From Bacillus sp. OxB-1 (GTDB taxonomy: Bacteria; Bacillota; Bacilli; Bacillales_A; Planococcaceae), in NCBI RefSeq assembly GCF_000829195.1, contig NZ_AP013294.1, forward strand, positions 2,491,001 to 2,555,000: a DNA stretch of 64,000 nt, read 5' to 3'. A program made the position numbers and the translations under genes. Of the stretch, positions 26,634 to 34,879 are shown one piece after another. The first letter of the stretch is position 1. Each line of letters starts with the position of its first letter. The notes beneath the pieces were generated by a model. It was not told the origin of the DNA and made no database searches. It saw nothing but the letters and a program-made list of their open reading frames with translations.

Positions 26634-28015
26634 AGATCCTGAAGGTGAGCACTTTCACGGACGGTCTGCAGCAAAACATGACTATGCTGGATCGGCTGGA
26701 AGGGGAAATCCAGCAAATCGATACGACGATCCAGAAGTTGGTCGGCATGGACGATGCACTGAAAGGGGAAGGCGGGAATGCCATCCGTGCCTTTTACCAA
26801 GATTGCCATTTGCCGCTCTTGCAATTTATGCAGCTTTTCAAAAGCAATTTCCATAGCGTACTGAAACAGATGGAAGCGGCGTTGGAAACATTGGAATCCA
26901 ATCCTGACGGATATATCCAAGAGAGCTTCTTGGACGGGGATGTGGAGGAAGGTCTGACGGAAATTTCCCAAGTGACAGCGGGATTGACCGATGAAGCGAA
27001 CGCCATCATGACCAAAGTCGCTGACATTGTCGCCCTGCCCAATTTGGATGACAGCGATGTCCAAAGCGGGGTGGATACGGCAAAAAAACGCCGGGACCGC
27101 ACAATTGCCGATTTGAACATGTTTGATTCGACCCAAACGGAAGCGTTAGCGAGCGTGGAGTCCGATTTATTGACGATGGAGTTATGGTTGATGGACATCC
27201 AGTCGCTTATGGAAGATAACTTGACGGATGTATCGTTCCCGTCCGACCAGTGGGCTAAGTATGCTGCCGGGGCACCGCTCCAGGTCGTACTGGATCACCG
27301 CACGACACCGGTCGGAGGTACGTTATCATCAGGCGAAAAGAAAGAGGATGTCGGGAATGGCTACTTCAATCTGGAAGAATTGAAAGGGATGAAAAAAGCG
27401 GCGAAAGACTCCTCAGCGCAAGAAAGAATTGCGGCGGTTGACAAGCCGCTGGAAGAACTTGCGGAAGGGAATATCCTTTGGAAGCAAGAGCATGGGAATC
27501 ACGTCATCAGCGAAGGCGCACCAATCAATTATGACGCGCTTGGTGTGAAAACAGACTCGATCGACCTGTACGGGCATGACGTCAAGTATGCAGTGATAGA
27601 CGGGAATTTCATCCTGTTCAAAGATAACCCGAATTTGCAATACTATACGCAAGGCGCAGAGCAAGGCCAATTCAATTACTATGCCGGCAAAACAACACAA
27701 GCGGTAGCGAATCTATATGGAACGCTCGGTATGATGAAAGTGCTCGGCAAAGTGCCGGGCGTGAACAAGGCGGCGGACCTCATAAACAAGAAAGCTCCAA
27801 CAGCCGGTTCGATCGGGAAGGGAGTCGCTTCCTATGAAATTCAATCGCGCGTGCCCATGTGGGGCGAAATCATCGGGACTTCAGTTCCGGCGGTCGGCAC
27901 GAAAGAAATCATTCTCTACATTAGCGAAGATGAGGGCGAGAAATGGCCGAAGCGGGTCCGTTTTGTAGTCAGTCCCGAAGGTGTGGTCACTCCGCATAAA
28001 TGGGAAGTGAAATAA
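26630..28015 (+). CDS. LXG-domain type VII secretion effector
   Basis: 461 residues. Residues 1-200 form the helical LXG targeting domain (MKILKVSTFTDGL, AIRAFYQDCHLPLLQFM, long coiled segment). A middle region (about 210-350) leads to a C-terminal segment with a glycine/alanine-rich part (VANLYGTLGMMKVLGKVPG) and a final beta-rich end (WPKRVRFVVSPEG). The C-terminal 100 residues should be the toxin module, but match no toxin family I recognise. Co-transcribed with the secretion machine itself, which replaces yueD of the B. subtilis arrangement. Confidence 0.75.
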   Translation: MKILKVSTFTDGLQQNMTMLDRLEGEIQQIDTTIQKLVGMDDALKGEGGNAIRAFYQDCHLPLLQFMQLFKSNFHSVLKQMEAALETLESNPDGYIQESFLDGDVEEGLTEISQVTAGLTDEANAIMTKVADIVALPNLDDSDVQSGVDTAKKRRDRTIADLNMFDSTQTEALASVESDLLTMELWLMDIQSLMEDNLTDVSFPSDQWAKYAAGAPLQVVLDHRTTPVGGTLSSGEKKEDVGNGYFNLEELKGMKKAAKDSSAQERIAAVDKPLEELAEGNILWKQEHGNHVISEGAPINYDALGVKTDSIDLYGHDVKYAVIDGNFILFKDNPNLQYYTQGAEQGQFNYYAGKTTQAVANLYGTLGMMKVLGKVPGVNKAADLINKKAPTAGSIGKGVASYEIQSRVPMWGEIIGTSVPAVGTKEIILYISEDEGEKWPKRVRFVVSPEGVVTPHKWEVK

Positions 28016-28043
28016 GGCCATCCGGTAGGCCAGGAGGTTTGGA

Positions 28044-28211
28044 ATGGGACCGATTCAACTCGTGATTGTCATTGCCGCGGCCATGATCATCAAAAATCAT
28101 TTCTGGGAAAAAGACAAACGGAAACCGAACGGCTTGCGCACCTTGTTTGAAATTGTCGCAGTCGTAGCGATTATTCTCACGTTGGAACACTTTTTTCCTT
28201 TTTTAAGATAG
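28044..28211 (+). CDS. 55-residue membrane protein after the LXG effector (candidate immunity protein)
   Basis: ATG 28044 behind CAGGAGG. Two hydrophobic helices (IQLVIVIAAAMIIK and LFEIVAVVAIILTLEHFF) joined by a charged loop. It lies 28 bases after the effector. Position is where LXG immunity genes sit; small membrane immunity proteins usually counter membrane-active toxins. No homology recognised. Confidence 0.55.
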   Translation: MGPIQLVIVIAAAMIIKNHFWEKDKRKPNGLRTLFEIVAVVAIILTLEHFFPFLR

Positions 28212-28228
28212 AAACTTCTGAGGGCAGG

Positions 28229-28396
28229 GTGAGGAGACATGTCACTTTTTCTACAGGATTTAAACTTAAAAACTTATTGTCCAGTGACTTTACACCAAAT
28301 TTGAAGGAAAATCAAAAGGGCGGGCTCTCGAAAACGCAGGTGAAAAACACTGATTTAGGCGAAGAAATCTTTGGAAAAATCACTAGTGTCGCATAG
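28229..28396 (+). CDS. ORF truncated by an IS end
   Basis: GTG 28229 opens a 55-residue frame (FKLKNLLSSDFTPNLKENQ...). Its last residues (TSVA) are encoded by the terminal repeat of the IS remnant beginning at 28381, so the original gene was cut there. A one-base insertion in the T-run near 28246 would instead join it to ATG 28239. Origin unknown; perhaps another piece of the effector cassette. Confidence 0.4.
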   Translation: MRRHVTFSTGFKLKNLLSSDFTPNLKENQKGGLSKTQVKNTDLGEEIFGKITSVA

Positions 28397-28951
28397 AGTA
28401 GGTTTGGAATACTCCGTCTACATTTCTCTGCCTTATTTCATCAGCGGACAAATCGAACCGGTTTGTGATCAAATTCAATTGATTGCCTTTGGAATCCAGT
28501 ACTTTCAGAAGACGAAACACTTTCGTGTGGTGCCGATGACGATTATCTCATCAGACAACACGATGGAGTCTTCCGGAGATTTAAAGTGTTCGAGCGATCG
28601 TACGACTGCTTTTTTCCGCAGGCGGGAGACGAAGAAATACCCCTCATCCGTCATGCGGTCAAACCGCTCGTAATCCAAATAGCCCCGATCGAACACATAC
28701 AGACATTCCTTGTCGTCGTCAACTAGCACTTCCAGTTGACCGCGCTCTTGTTCTGTGGCGTTTGTCAAAACCGCATGGTCTGGATAGGAACAACCGTCTT
28801 CCAGAAACACAAGCCGCAGATGAAGCTTCCGTCGGCACTTGGCGTAAATTGGTTCTACCCATTGCTCAAATGCTGTTTTTCGTCTTAGCCATGAGATTGT
28901 CCTTTATTTTGGATTTGGATGGATTACTGCCTCCAACCCATTATAAAGGAT
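28381..28951 (-). pseudogene. IS4-family transposase remnant with internal deletions
   Basis: The right boundary carries CACTAGTGTCGCAT, matching the ends of the intact IS at 45089-46488. On the minus strand, transposase-like blocks run from 28810 to 28505 (QLEVLVDDDKECLYVFDRGYLDYERFDR, split across lines of the family) and on to about 28400 (NLITNRFDLSADEI). The 5' part keeps the start region near 28890 (ATG, then AFEQWVEPIYAK in another frame) fused by deletion to KLHLRLVFLEDG. Roughly codons 20-140 and the C-terminus are missing. The other terminal repeat was not found. Confidence 0.75.
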
Positions 28952-28955
28952 TTTT

Positions 28956-29429
28956 TTATAATTGCTGGACTACATTTATTAGGACGTTTAATTTTTCTTT
29001 GAGTAAAACATAGTTAGGGTGTTCTGTGATATTGGCTTCTGTATTTGCCATTAAATTCAAATATGAAGTTATTTCTTTTATATAAGAATTGGTGAATTCA
29101 ACGAGGTTAAAAGTATGTTTACATTTCACTTGATTAGAGAATTTATCGAAATTTGTAATTAAAATATTTGATGACGATTTTTCAAAAGTGTATGTGTTGG
29201 GATTGCCGAAAGTTTCAAGGGTTTGTTTCTTACCGTTCTTATTTAACTCGATTAATATATCACATAAAGCAATTAATATTGTATTGTGCATAGTTGTGGA
29301 GAGAAGTAGAGATTCTTGCCTGCTATCTTCAATAAATAATTCTAGATAGCTATCTAAGTAGTAGTCATAATTAAAATTTTTGTCCTTGAGGACGGATACA
29401 TCATTTTCAATAACAAATTTTATCTTCAT
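28956..29429 (-). CDS. Unknown protein beside an orphan toxin tip (candidate immunity protein)
   Basis: 157 residues, AT-rich, acidic-to-neutral, predicted mixed alpha/beta and soluble (no signal, no membrane helix). It lies downstream of the toxin-tip ORF at 29523-29798 on the same strand, the usual toxin-immunity order in polymorphic toxin loci. No family recognised. Its stop is immediately followed by the IS remnant. Its codon usage differs from the GC-richer T7SS genes, consistent with transfer. Confidence 0.55.
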   Translation of the reverse strand: MKIKFVIENDVSVLKDKNFNYDYYLDSYLELFIEDSRQESLLLSTTMHNTILIALCDILIELNKNGKKQTLETFGNPNTYTFEKSSSNILITNFDKFSNQVKCKHTFNLVEFTNSYIKEITSYLNLMANTEANITEHPNYVLLKEKLNVLINVVQQL

Positions 29430-29522
29430 TTAGCCTTCACTCCTATTGTCACTTCTTAATTACAGATGTTCCACTTACTGGATAAGATGTCTTTATAATA
29501 TTGTCTTTCGTAACAACTGTGG

Positions 29523-29798
29523 TCATCTCAGATATTTAGGAATATAAGTATACACTTTTGTTCCATCTGCATGAGTACTTTTCAGTGTTCCTTTTTCCGA
29601 AGATTCCATAACTAGATCCTTTATTTTAGCATCCCCTAAAGCTTTGGGGAATAAAGTTGTCCCGTTGGTTGCAGAGGTTCCTGAAACGTGTCTTTTGTAT
29701 ATATGATTCCAACCAGTACGGCTGTTTCCATCTAATAAGTCAATGAAATCATTGCTCAAGACATCCAGCTTGAAGTGAAGGAATTGGAAAAACGCCAT
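29523..29798 (-). pseudogene. Orphan C-terminal toxin fragment
   Basis: The last 70 residues (from SNDFIDLLDGNSRTGWNHIY to YIPKYLR) look like the end of a polymorphic toxin: a GWNHIYKRHVSG segment, then LFP and a terminal strand-rich part, resembling small His-containing nuclease modules. There is no targeting domain; the N-terminal 14 residues run antisense to another decayed sequence and are probably not native. An isolated tip plus immunity gene near a T7SS is the pattern of a displaced cassette available for recombination. Confidence 0.5.
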
Positions 29799-29944
29799 CT
29801 GTGTTCAATGCGATACCACTGTCAGATTACATCGATGCTGAAGAGCGGGCTGTGCTGGATGCCTCCAAGGCGTCACTATGCACAAATGATCTGGAAACAG
29901 GGAACCACCTTTTAGCAGAACAGGCATTGTTTGGAATGAAGTAA
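29752..29944 (+). pseudogene. Unidentified coding remnant
   Basis: Two frames look protein-like: AQDIQLEVKELEKRH (from 29758) and, after a shift near 29800, SVFNAIPLSDYIDAEERAVL continuing to AEQALFGMK and a stop at 29944. No start or family is recognisable. It may mark the edge of an older insertion. Confidence 0.3.
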
Positions 29945-29998
29945 AGGTTGATTCCCGAAAAAAAAGACCCTGCGAACAGGGCCCTTCCATATGTTGAA

Positions 29999-30295
29999 TT
30001 AATCGTTTTTCCGTTGTCTCGCTCGCGCTTCGCCGCCTTTGCGACCTGCTTCTTCCTTGCTCATCTTGCCATCGTTGTCATCATTGTCATTTTGGCGAGC
30101 GCGGGCTTCTCCACCTTTACGTCCGATCTCTTCGTAGAACTCACGGTCATGATTTCGGGAAGTCGCTTCTCCGCCTTTACGGCCGATTTCTTCATAGAAC
30201 TCATGGCCGTGTCTCTCCGAAGTTGTTTCGCCCCCTTTGCGTCCTGCTTCTTCTACCGTCATTTTACCGTTGTCATTGTTGTTGTCTTTTGCCAT
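29999..30295 (-). CDS. KGG-repeat general stress protein (GsiB/con-10 type)
   Basis: A 98-residue hydrophilic protein made of four EE(A/I)GRKGGE repeats separated by Asp/Asn-rich or EFYEE linkers. Such KGG proteins are unfolded, LEA-like stress-protection proteins; in B. subtilis GsiB is strongly induced by the general stress factor. Ribosome-binding site GAGGAG before ATG 30295. Monocistronic. Confidence 0.9.
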   Translation of the reverse strand: MAKDNNNDNGKMTVEEAGRKGGETTSERHGHEFYEEIGRKGGEATSRNHDREFYEEIGRKGGEARARQNDNDDNDGKMSKEEAGRKGGEARARQRKND

Positions 30296-30601
30296 TGTGA
30301 ATTCCTCCTCTAAGATTCTGTATTCGTGGTGCTGCTAATCTTCTTCCCCATGCGTTTGCCTATTAAACATGCAGATCTGCCAAACACGGATAGAAGGCCC
30401 CCGCCAGGCTTCATTTCTCAATTCATATTTTCCTTTCAACTAGACAAAGCGGACGGATTCCAGGACCTCGGTGTGAATGCCGCGACCCAGATTCTCCATG
30501 TGGAAATCCATTCCTTTTTGTAACAGAATAAGGCAAGGGAACAGAAAAGCAATTGATTAATTCTAGGATGTTCGGCAATAGTCATAAAAGGAGTGATACG
30601 T
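30296..30601. other. Divergent promoter region between KGG protein and msrA
   Basis: 306 bases; ORFs here are short and without composition or ribosome-binding support. I see no clear sigma-A or sigma-B promoter. Confidence 0.3.
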
Positions 30602-31276
30602 ATGGAATTTCAACATCGGACCATCGTTCATATCGAAGCGGAACTGCGGGATAGGAAGGTAGAGACCGCAACATTTGGAATGGGGTGCTTTTGGGGGCCG
30701 GAAGCCCGTTTCGGCGGCTTGCCGGGCGTCATGCGGACGCGTGTCGGTTACGCAGGAGGGACGACTGCAGCGCCGACATACCGGGAAATGGGGGATCATA
30801 GTGAAACGGTGGAAGTGGATTTTGACCCGCAAGTGATTCGGTTTGAAGACGTGCTCCGGCAGTTTTGGCGAAACCACTATCCGAACCGGGGCCATTATAA
30901 AGGCAGGCAATACTTGTCCATTTTACGCTATCATGACGACGAGCAATTGGAAGTGATAGAACGAGTGAAGCGGGAGATGGAAGGGGAGCTGGGCGAAGCG
31001 ATCGAAACGGAGATTGCCCCGTTTGAAACCTTCACCTTGGCGGAAGAGCGTCATCAAAAATATTATTTGAAGCGGTATCCAACCGCTCCAGAACAATTAA
31101 AGGAATTATATCCAGAGCCGCATCTGTTCGTAGACTCCACCTTTGCAGCTCGGTTGAACGGCTTTGTTAAAGGATTTCGGATGCGAGACAGCTTACTTGA
31201 GGAAGTAGCGGATTGGCAATTGCCGCCCGACTACCGTCAGTATTTAATGGACAAGTTGAAGGCGATGAAATGGTGA
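30602..31276 (+). CDS. msrA: Peptide methionine-S-sulfoxide reductase MsrA
   Basis: 224 residues from ATG 30602 (AAAGGAG upstream). Catalytic GCFWG motif at about residues 30-34, followed by GYAGG and HSETVEV (here DHSETVEVDFD), all MsrA hallmarks. It repairs oxidised methionine. The active-site Cys appears to be the only cysteine, so the usual resolving cysteines are absent and recycling must use a partner thiol. The C-terminal extension beyond the core is about 50 residues. Confidence 0.92.
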   Translation: MEFQHRTIVHIEAELRDRKVETATFGMGCFWGPEARFGGLPGVMRTRVGYAGGTTAAPTYREMGDHSETVEVDFDPQVIRFEDVLRQFWRNHYPNRGHYKGRQYLSILRYHDDEQLEVIERVKREMEGELGEAIETEIAPFETFTLAEERHQKYYLKRYPTAPEQLKELYPEPHLFVDSTFAARLNGFVKGFRMRDSLLEEVADWQLPPDYRQYLMDKLKAMKW

Positions 31277-31384
31277 GATGTTACGTGCAGCAAATTGAAA
31301 TAGGAACTGAATGCCCTAGCTTGGAACCCATCCATGCCCCAAGTCATACGATGATAAGGACTGAATGAATTTGGGGGGAACGCA

Positions 31385-31642
31385 TTGACGAATCGGCATT
31401 GGCAAGGAAACGACGGATATTGGGGGAATCATTGGCAAAATCCGCAGTATCGGAGAATCTCACTAGAGCAGGCGATAGCAATTGCGCAGGAACAAGTCCC
31501 TGGAAATGTTGTGAAAGCCGAGTTGGACTATGATGATGGACGGTTGATCTATGAAATCGATATCCGAACCGCACAAGGCTTGAAATACGAAGTGAAAGTG
31601 GATGCCAACACGGGGCAAGTGATTCGAGTCAAGTTAGACTGA
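31385..31642 (+). CDS. PepSY-domain protein
   Basis: 85 residues. A PepSY core (LEQAIAIAQEQVPGNVVKAEL, then YEIDI and YEVKVDANTGQVI) with a short Trp/Asn-rich N-terminus and no signal peptide. TTG start at 31385 follows GGGGGGAA. PepSY domains are thought to inhibit or modulate peptidases; this one would be cytosolic. Confidence 0.8.
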   Translation: MTNRHWQGNDGYWGNHWQNPQYRRISLEQAIAIAQEQVPGNVVKAELDYDDGRLIYEIDIRTAQGLKYEVKVDANTGQVIRVKLD

Positions 31643-31706
31643 TCACAAAAGCGTAGGCGGGGCAGCGCTAGAGCACAGTTGCCCAAACGGAAGAGGTATA
31701 GTAGGA

Positions 31707-31741
31707 CCCCAAGCTTGAGCTTTTCAGAGCTTGGGTTTTTC
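31707..31741 (+). terminator. Terminator of the PepSY gene
   Basis: CCCAAGCT and AGCTTGGG stem followed by TTTTT. Confidence 0.75.
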
Positions 31742-31835
31742 TAGTGCGGATCGGGAATTCTAGAAGCAGGAGCGCGATTGTCGTATACTAGGTGTAACAC
31801 AAGCAGTCATGACAAATGGAAAAGGGGATATGAGG

Positions 31836-32489
31836 ATGATCAAGTCGGCGACGTTCTATACGAATCGTTTGAAGTCCCTAAGACGGTTTTACGGATTTGT
31901 ACTTGGTTTGGATGTGACCGAATCCACGGATGAGCAATTTACGATACGAGTGGGATCATCTGAGATGACGTTTAAACAAACGGAAGCAGCTGCATATTAT
32001 CACTTTGCCATCAATATCCCAGGCAACCAATTTTCCATGATGAAGTATTGGCTATCTGATCGACTCACCTTAAATCGTGACAGTGGACGCGATGAAATTT
32101 ATTTTGCAGGATTCGATGCAGACTCCCTGTATTTTGAGGATCCAGCCGGAAATATTGTCGAATTAATCGGACGCCGAAAGCGCGATTTATTTGGCGATTT
32201 ATCGAAAGAATCTTTTCTTAACGTAAGTGAAATCGGCATTGTGACGCCTTTTGTCACCGATGTCGGCGAGCAGCTGATGGATGCGGGCATTCCGCTGCGC
32301 AAAGGGACGGAAGTCGATCCGAGCGGCTTGAATTTTCTCGGACAGGATGATTGGTATGTGGTATTGGTCCCACCAGGCCGCAGATGGTATTTTTCGGATG
32401 CCTTAGCGGAGACATTCCCGCTCGCCTTTACTTGGGGCGAAGGACAACGGATCTCCATCGATTCAAATGGTAGGATTCAGCTGGAGTAG
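31836..32489 (+). CDS. VOC (glyoxalase/dioxygenase) family protein
   Basis: 217 residues. An N-terminal VOC module (ATFYTNRLKSLRRFYGFVLGL) with a later YFEDPAGNIVELIGR, the family's metal-ligand strand. The second half is a degenerate repeat (GIVTPFVTDVGEQLMDAGIP). ATG 31836 is favoured over 31830 because AAAGGGG is eight bases upstream. Substrate not predictable. Confidence 0.75.
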   Translation: MIKSATFYTNRLKSLRRFYGFVLGLDVTESTDEQFTIRVGSSEMTFKQTEAAAYYHFAINIPGNQFSMMKYWLSDRLTLNRDSGRDEIYFAGFDADSLYFEDPAGNIVELIGRRKRDLFGDLSKESFLNVSEIGIVTPFVTDVGEQLMDAGIPLRKGTEVDPSGLNFLGQDDWYVVLVPPGRRWYFSDALAETFPLAFTWGEGQRISIDSNGRIQLE

Positions 32490-32527
32490 CGCATAAGCAC
32501 TAAAAGAATTGATGAAAGGAGATCAGG

Positions 32528-33097
32528 ATGATTGGAATATGGAAATCAGGCGTGAATACCATTGTCTATGCTGTGATTTGGCTGTTGTTCGTCGCCTACT
32601 TGTCCAGTTATGTCATTCAAGATTCTTTTTATGCTTGGATGATTCTGAATGGCGGGGTGGTACTCCTCATCGCCGCATGTCTATTCTTGGCGTGGCGCAA
32701 GCACCGGAATTTCCCGAAGCGGGTTTCGATGCTCAGTGCGCTTGCAGCGGCTGTTTTTATGATGATTCCACTGCTGGTTCATGTCTTTCCTTCGATTTAT
32801 TTTATCATCATTTTGCTGGGGAATTCACTCCTTTTTCCCTTGATGTATCGGCAATCAAAACCGAAAAATCCCGGTTATGTCGAGCGTAAATGGAGAGCGC
32901 TTTTTATCTATGCAAGTATGGGCATAGCAGCTGCGATTATACTATTCTGCCTACTTATTGCTATTTTGCCGGAAATGTTCCCTTTTGAATTTTGGACAAT
33001 TGCTGCCATCGTTTTATATGCCTTTGGTACCTTGTTAGGTATTCTGATTATGGAAATTCTTCATGTGCTTGAGAAAACGGGACAAATCAAAAGATGA
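32528..33097 (+). CDS. Five-helix integral membrane protein of unknown function
   Basis: 189 residues with about five hydrophobic segments (near 10-30, 37-55, 67-103, 123-145, 156-178). Start ATG 32528 behind GAAAGGAG. No family recognised. It is followed by a bidirectional terminator shared with the convergent DUF2512 gene. Confidence 0.7.
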   Translation: MIGIWKSGVNTIVYAVIWLLFVAYLSSYVIQDSFYAWMILNGGVVLLIAACLFLAWRKHRNFPKRVSMLSALAAAVFMMIPLLVHVFPSIYFIIILLGNSLLFPLMYRQSKPKNPGYVERKWRALFIYASMGIAAAIILFCLLIAILPEMFPFEFWTIAAIVLYAFGTLLGILIMEILHVLEKTGQIKR

Positions 33098-33106
33098 GTA
33101 CATAAG

Positions 33107-33146
33107 AAAACTCCGAAACACCGGAGCGGATTTCGGAGTCTTGTTT
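33107..33146. terminator. Bidirectional terminator
   Basis: ACTCCGAAA and TTTCGGAGT stem with T-rich tracts on both strands, between two convergent genes. Confidence 0.75.
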
Positions 33147-33517
33147 CAAACCTGATGATGAGAAAATTGGGTCCGGAGCATCCAAGCATGGAAGAAGAAC
33201 TCACCAAAAGTGATGAGGGCGCCTGTCAGCAGAGCTTCACCAAGGGAGTCATCATAACCCAACAAGTGGAGTCCGCCCCAGAGGAGGAGAAAACCGATAA
33301 TCAGATCGCCAAACGTAGCCGCGCCATTGCCCATCTTCGGCAAGACCATCATATCCCCGGCTACATAGGAAACAAGTAATAGAGCAATCCCCAGTAGGGT
33401 GGAATGAAAAAAAGAAACGCCATAAATGAGCGTTAAGACAATCCACACAACGGGAAAGATCAAGCCTCCCTTTAGCGCTAATGCTTTCCCGTGGTTGACG
33501 ATGGAATTCTCATTCAT
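33146..33517 (-). CDS. DUF2512 family membrane protein (YndM-like)
   Basis: 123 residues, four membrane helices. The sequence (KGGLIFPVVWIVLTLIYGVSF, AGDMMVLPKMGNGAATFGD) matches DUF2512/YndM of Bacillus. Function unknown. Start ATG 33517 behind GGAGGGAT. Confidence 0.75.
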   Translation of the reverse strand: MNENSIVNHGKALALKGGLIFPVVWIVLTLIYGVSFFHSTLLGIALLLVSYVAGDMMVLPKMGNGAATFGDLIIGFLLLWGGLHLLGYDDSLGEALLTGALITFGEFFFHAWMLRTQFSHHQV

Positions 33518-33627
33518 CTGTATCCCTCCAAATTCGTATTTTGTGCTTTACACCTAAACTGCCCAGTAAATGATGTTTATAACATGGGAAATTAAGTAAT
33601 TCTGACTAAGTGAAAGAGGTGTTCTGA

Positions 33628-34095
33628 ATGATTCGTGTTTTATTTGTCTGTCTCGGAAATATTTGTCGATCGCCTATGGCGGAAGCGGTGTTCCGTCATT
33701 TGGTACAGCAAGAGCGATTGGAAGATGTCATCGTAGTCGATTCAGCCGCCACGAGCAATTGGCATATCGGGAAGCCACCACATGCCGGAACGATCGCCAA
33801 ATTGAAAGAAAACGGCATTTCGACGGAAGGAATGGCAGGACGCCAATTGGATACGTCGGACTTTGAAACATATGATTTTATTGTCGGTATGGACACTAGC
33901 AATATGGAAGATATCCGTCGGATGCTCGGACAGCCGGATCATCCGAAAATTTTGCGTTTGCTCGACTTGACCGAGCGCCGAATGGATGTCCCTGACCCGT
34001 ATTTTACGGGAGATTTCCAAGAAACTTATGAACTCGTCACAGAAGGCTGTGAAGCATTGCTCAATCAAATAAAAGCGTCCGGACGATTAGAATAG
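33628..34095 (+). CDS. yfkJ: Low-molecular-weight protein tyrosine phosphatase
   Basis: 155 residues. P-loop CLGNICRS at residues 8-15 with nucleophile Cys8 and Arg14, and the general acid in DPYFTGDF (about 124-131). It hydrolyses phosphotyrosine (or phosphoarginine in some members). Best resemblance is B. subtilis YfkJ, which is stress-linked. A short downstream gene follows after two bases. Confidence 0.9.
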   Translation: MIRVLFVCLGNICRSPMAEAVFRHLVQQERLEDVIVVDSAATSNWHIGKPPHAGTIAKLKENGISTEGMAGRQLDTSDFETYDFIVGMDTSNMEDIRRMLGQPDHPKILRLLDLTERRMDVPDPYFTGDFQETYELVTEGCEALLNQIKASGRLE

Positions 34096-34097
34096 GT

Positions 34098-34514
34098 ATG
34101 CTGCCAAGGGGGATTTCAGGTTTTGGGGCGGACCTGCCCGTGACGGATTTCAAAACATTTCAAGCGGACAGCTATTCTTTTGCCCGAATGCTAGGAAAAT
34201 CGATTGATGTCAGTCAAAAGGCTGCGTATCCTGCCAATTTCCATCACATCCGAACAACGGAAGGGTTATTCATATTGCTGAATGCTCATTATCATTACCT
34301 TTCATTTGCTGTTGAAGTGAGTTTTGGAACAATCCGTTTCGTAAATGCTGTGGAATGGGCAGCGCTTTTTGAGGAAGCGGGCTACCGTGTTTGCACCTCA
34401 GCTGAATTGGAGCAACCGTTACGTGATGTCCAGTTTGAAGATGGGGAAAAAGATTTGTGGAAACATTGGCGACCAAGTCATATTGGAGACGTTATATACA
34501 ATTTTTGGGATTAA
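34098..34514 (+). CDS. Unknown protein coupled to the phosphatase gene
   Basis: 138 residues, soluble, start ATG 34098 two bases after the yfkJ stop, so translationally coupled. Features: YPANFHHIRTTEGLFILLNAHY and a C-terminal WRPSHIGDVIYNFWD. No family recognised. Ends in a strong terminator. Confidence 0.65.
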   Translation: MLPRGISGFGADLPVTDFKTFQADSYSFARMLGKSIDVSQKAAYPANFHHIRTTEGLFILLNAHYHYLSFAVEVSFGTIRFVNAVEWAALFEEAGYRVCTSAELEQPLRDVQFEDGEKDLWKHWRPSHIGDVIYNFWD

Positions 34515-34879
34515 TGCAGGACCTTCTTGTGAGAAAATAGATAAAAACAATTTAATATAAAAAGAACGACAATAATTATGGAATTATTCATAATTGTTGT
34601 CGTTTTTTATTTTTCCATATAGCCTTCTGGAAATAACTAATGAAAAAAATGTTCCTAAATAGGTGGAAAGCTCTGTTTTTCTACGATTCCAGAAAAAAAA
34701 TTAACTTTTTTTCTTAAAATTTTAAACCTCTTGTAAACGCTATCAGAACGGGGCTCGCTGAGTTTTCAAATTTTCTGGATGCCGTGAAAAATTCTGAAAT
34801 CGGTTTGAACTTTAAAATCAGCTATGTTAACCTAGTAACTATCAAAAAATAGCTTTATAAAAAAATAAGGAGGAACATT
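34515..34879 (+). other. Intergenic region upstream of ehuB
   Basis: Contains the terminator at 34564-34614. The rest, about 265 bases, is AT-rich leader DNA of ehuB; no riboswitch or operator was recognised. Confidence 0.4.
34564..34614 (+). terminator. Terminator after the yfkJ pair
   Basis: AACGACAATAATTATG and CATAATTGTTGTCGTT form a 16-bp stem followed by TTTT. Confidence 0.85.
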
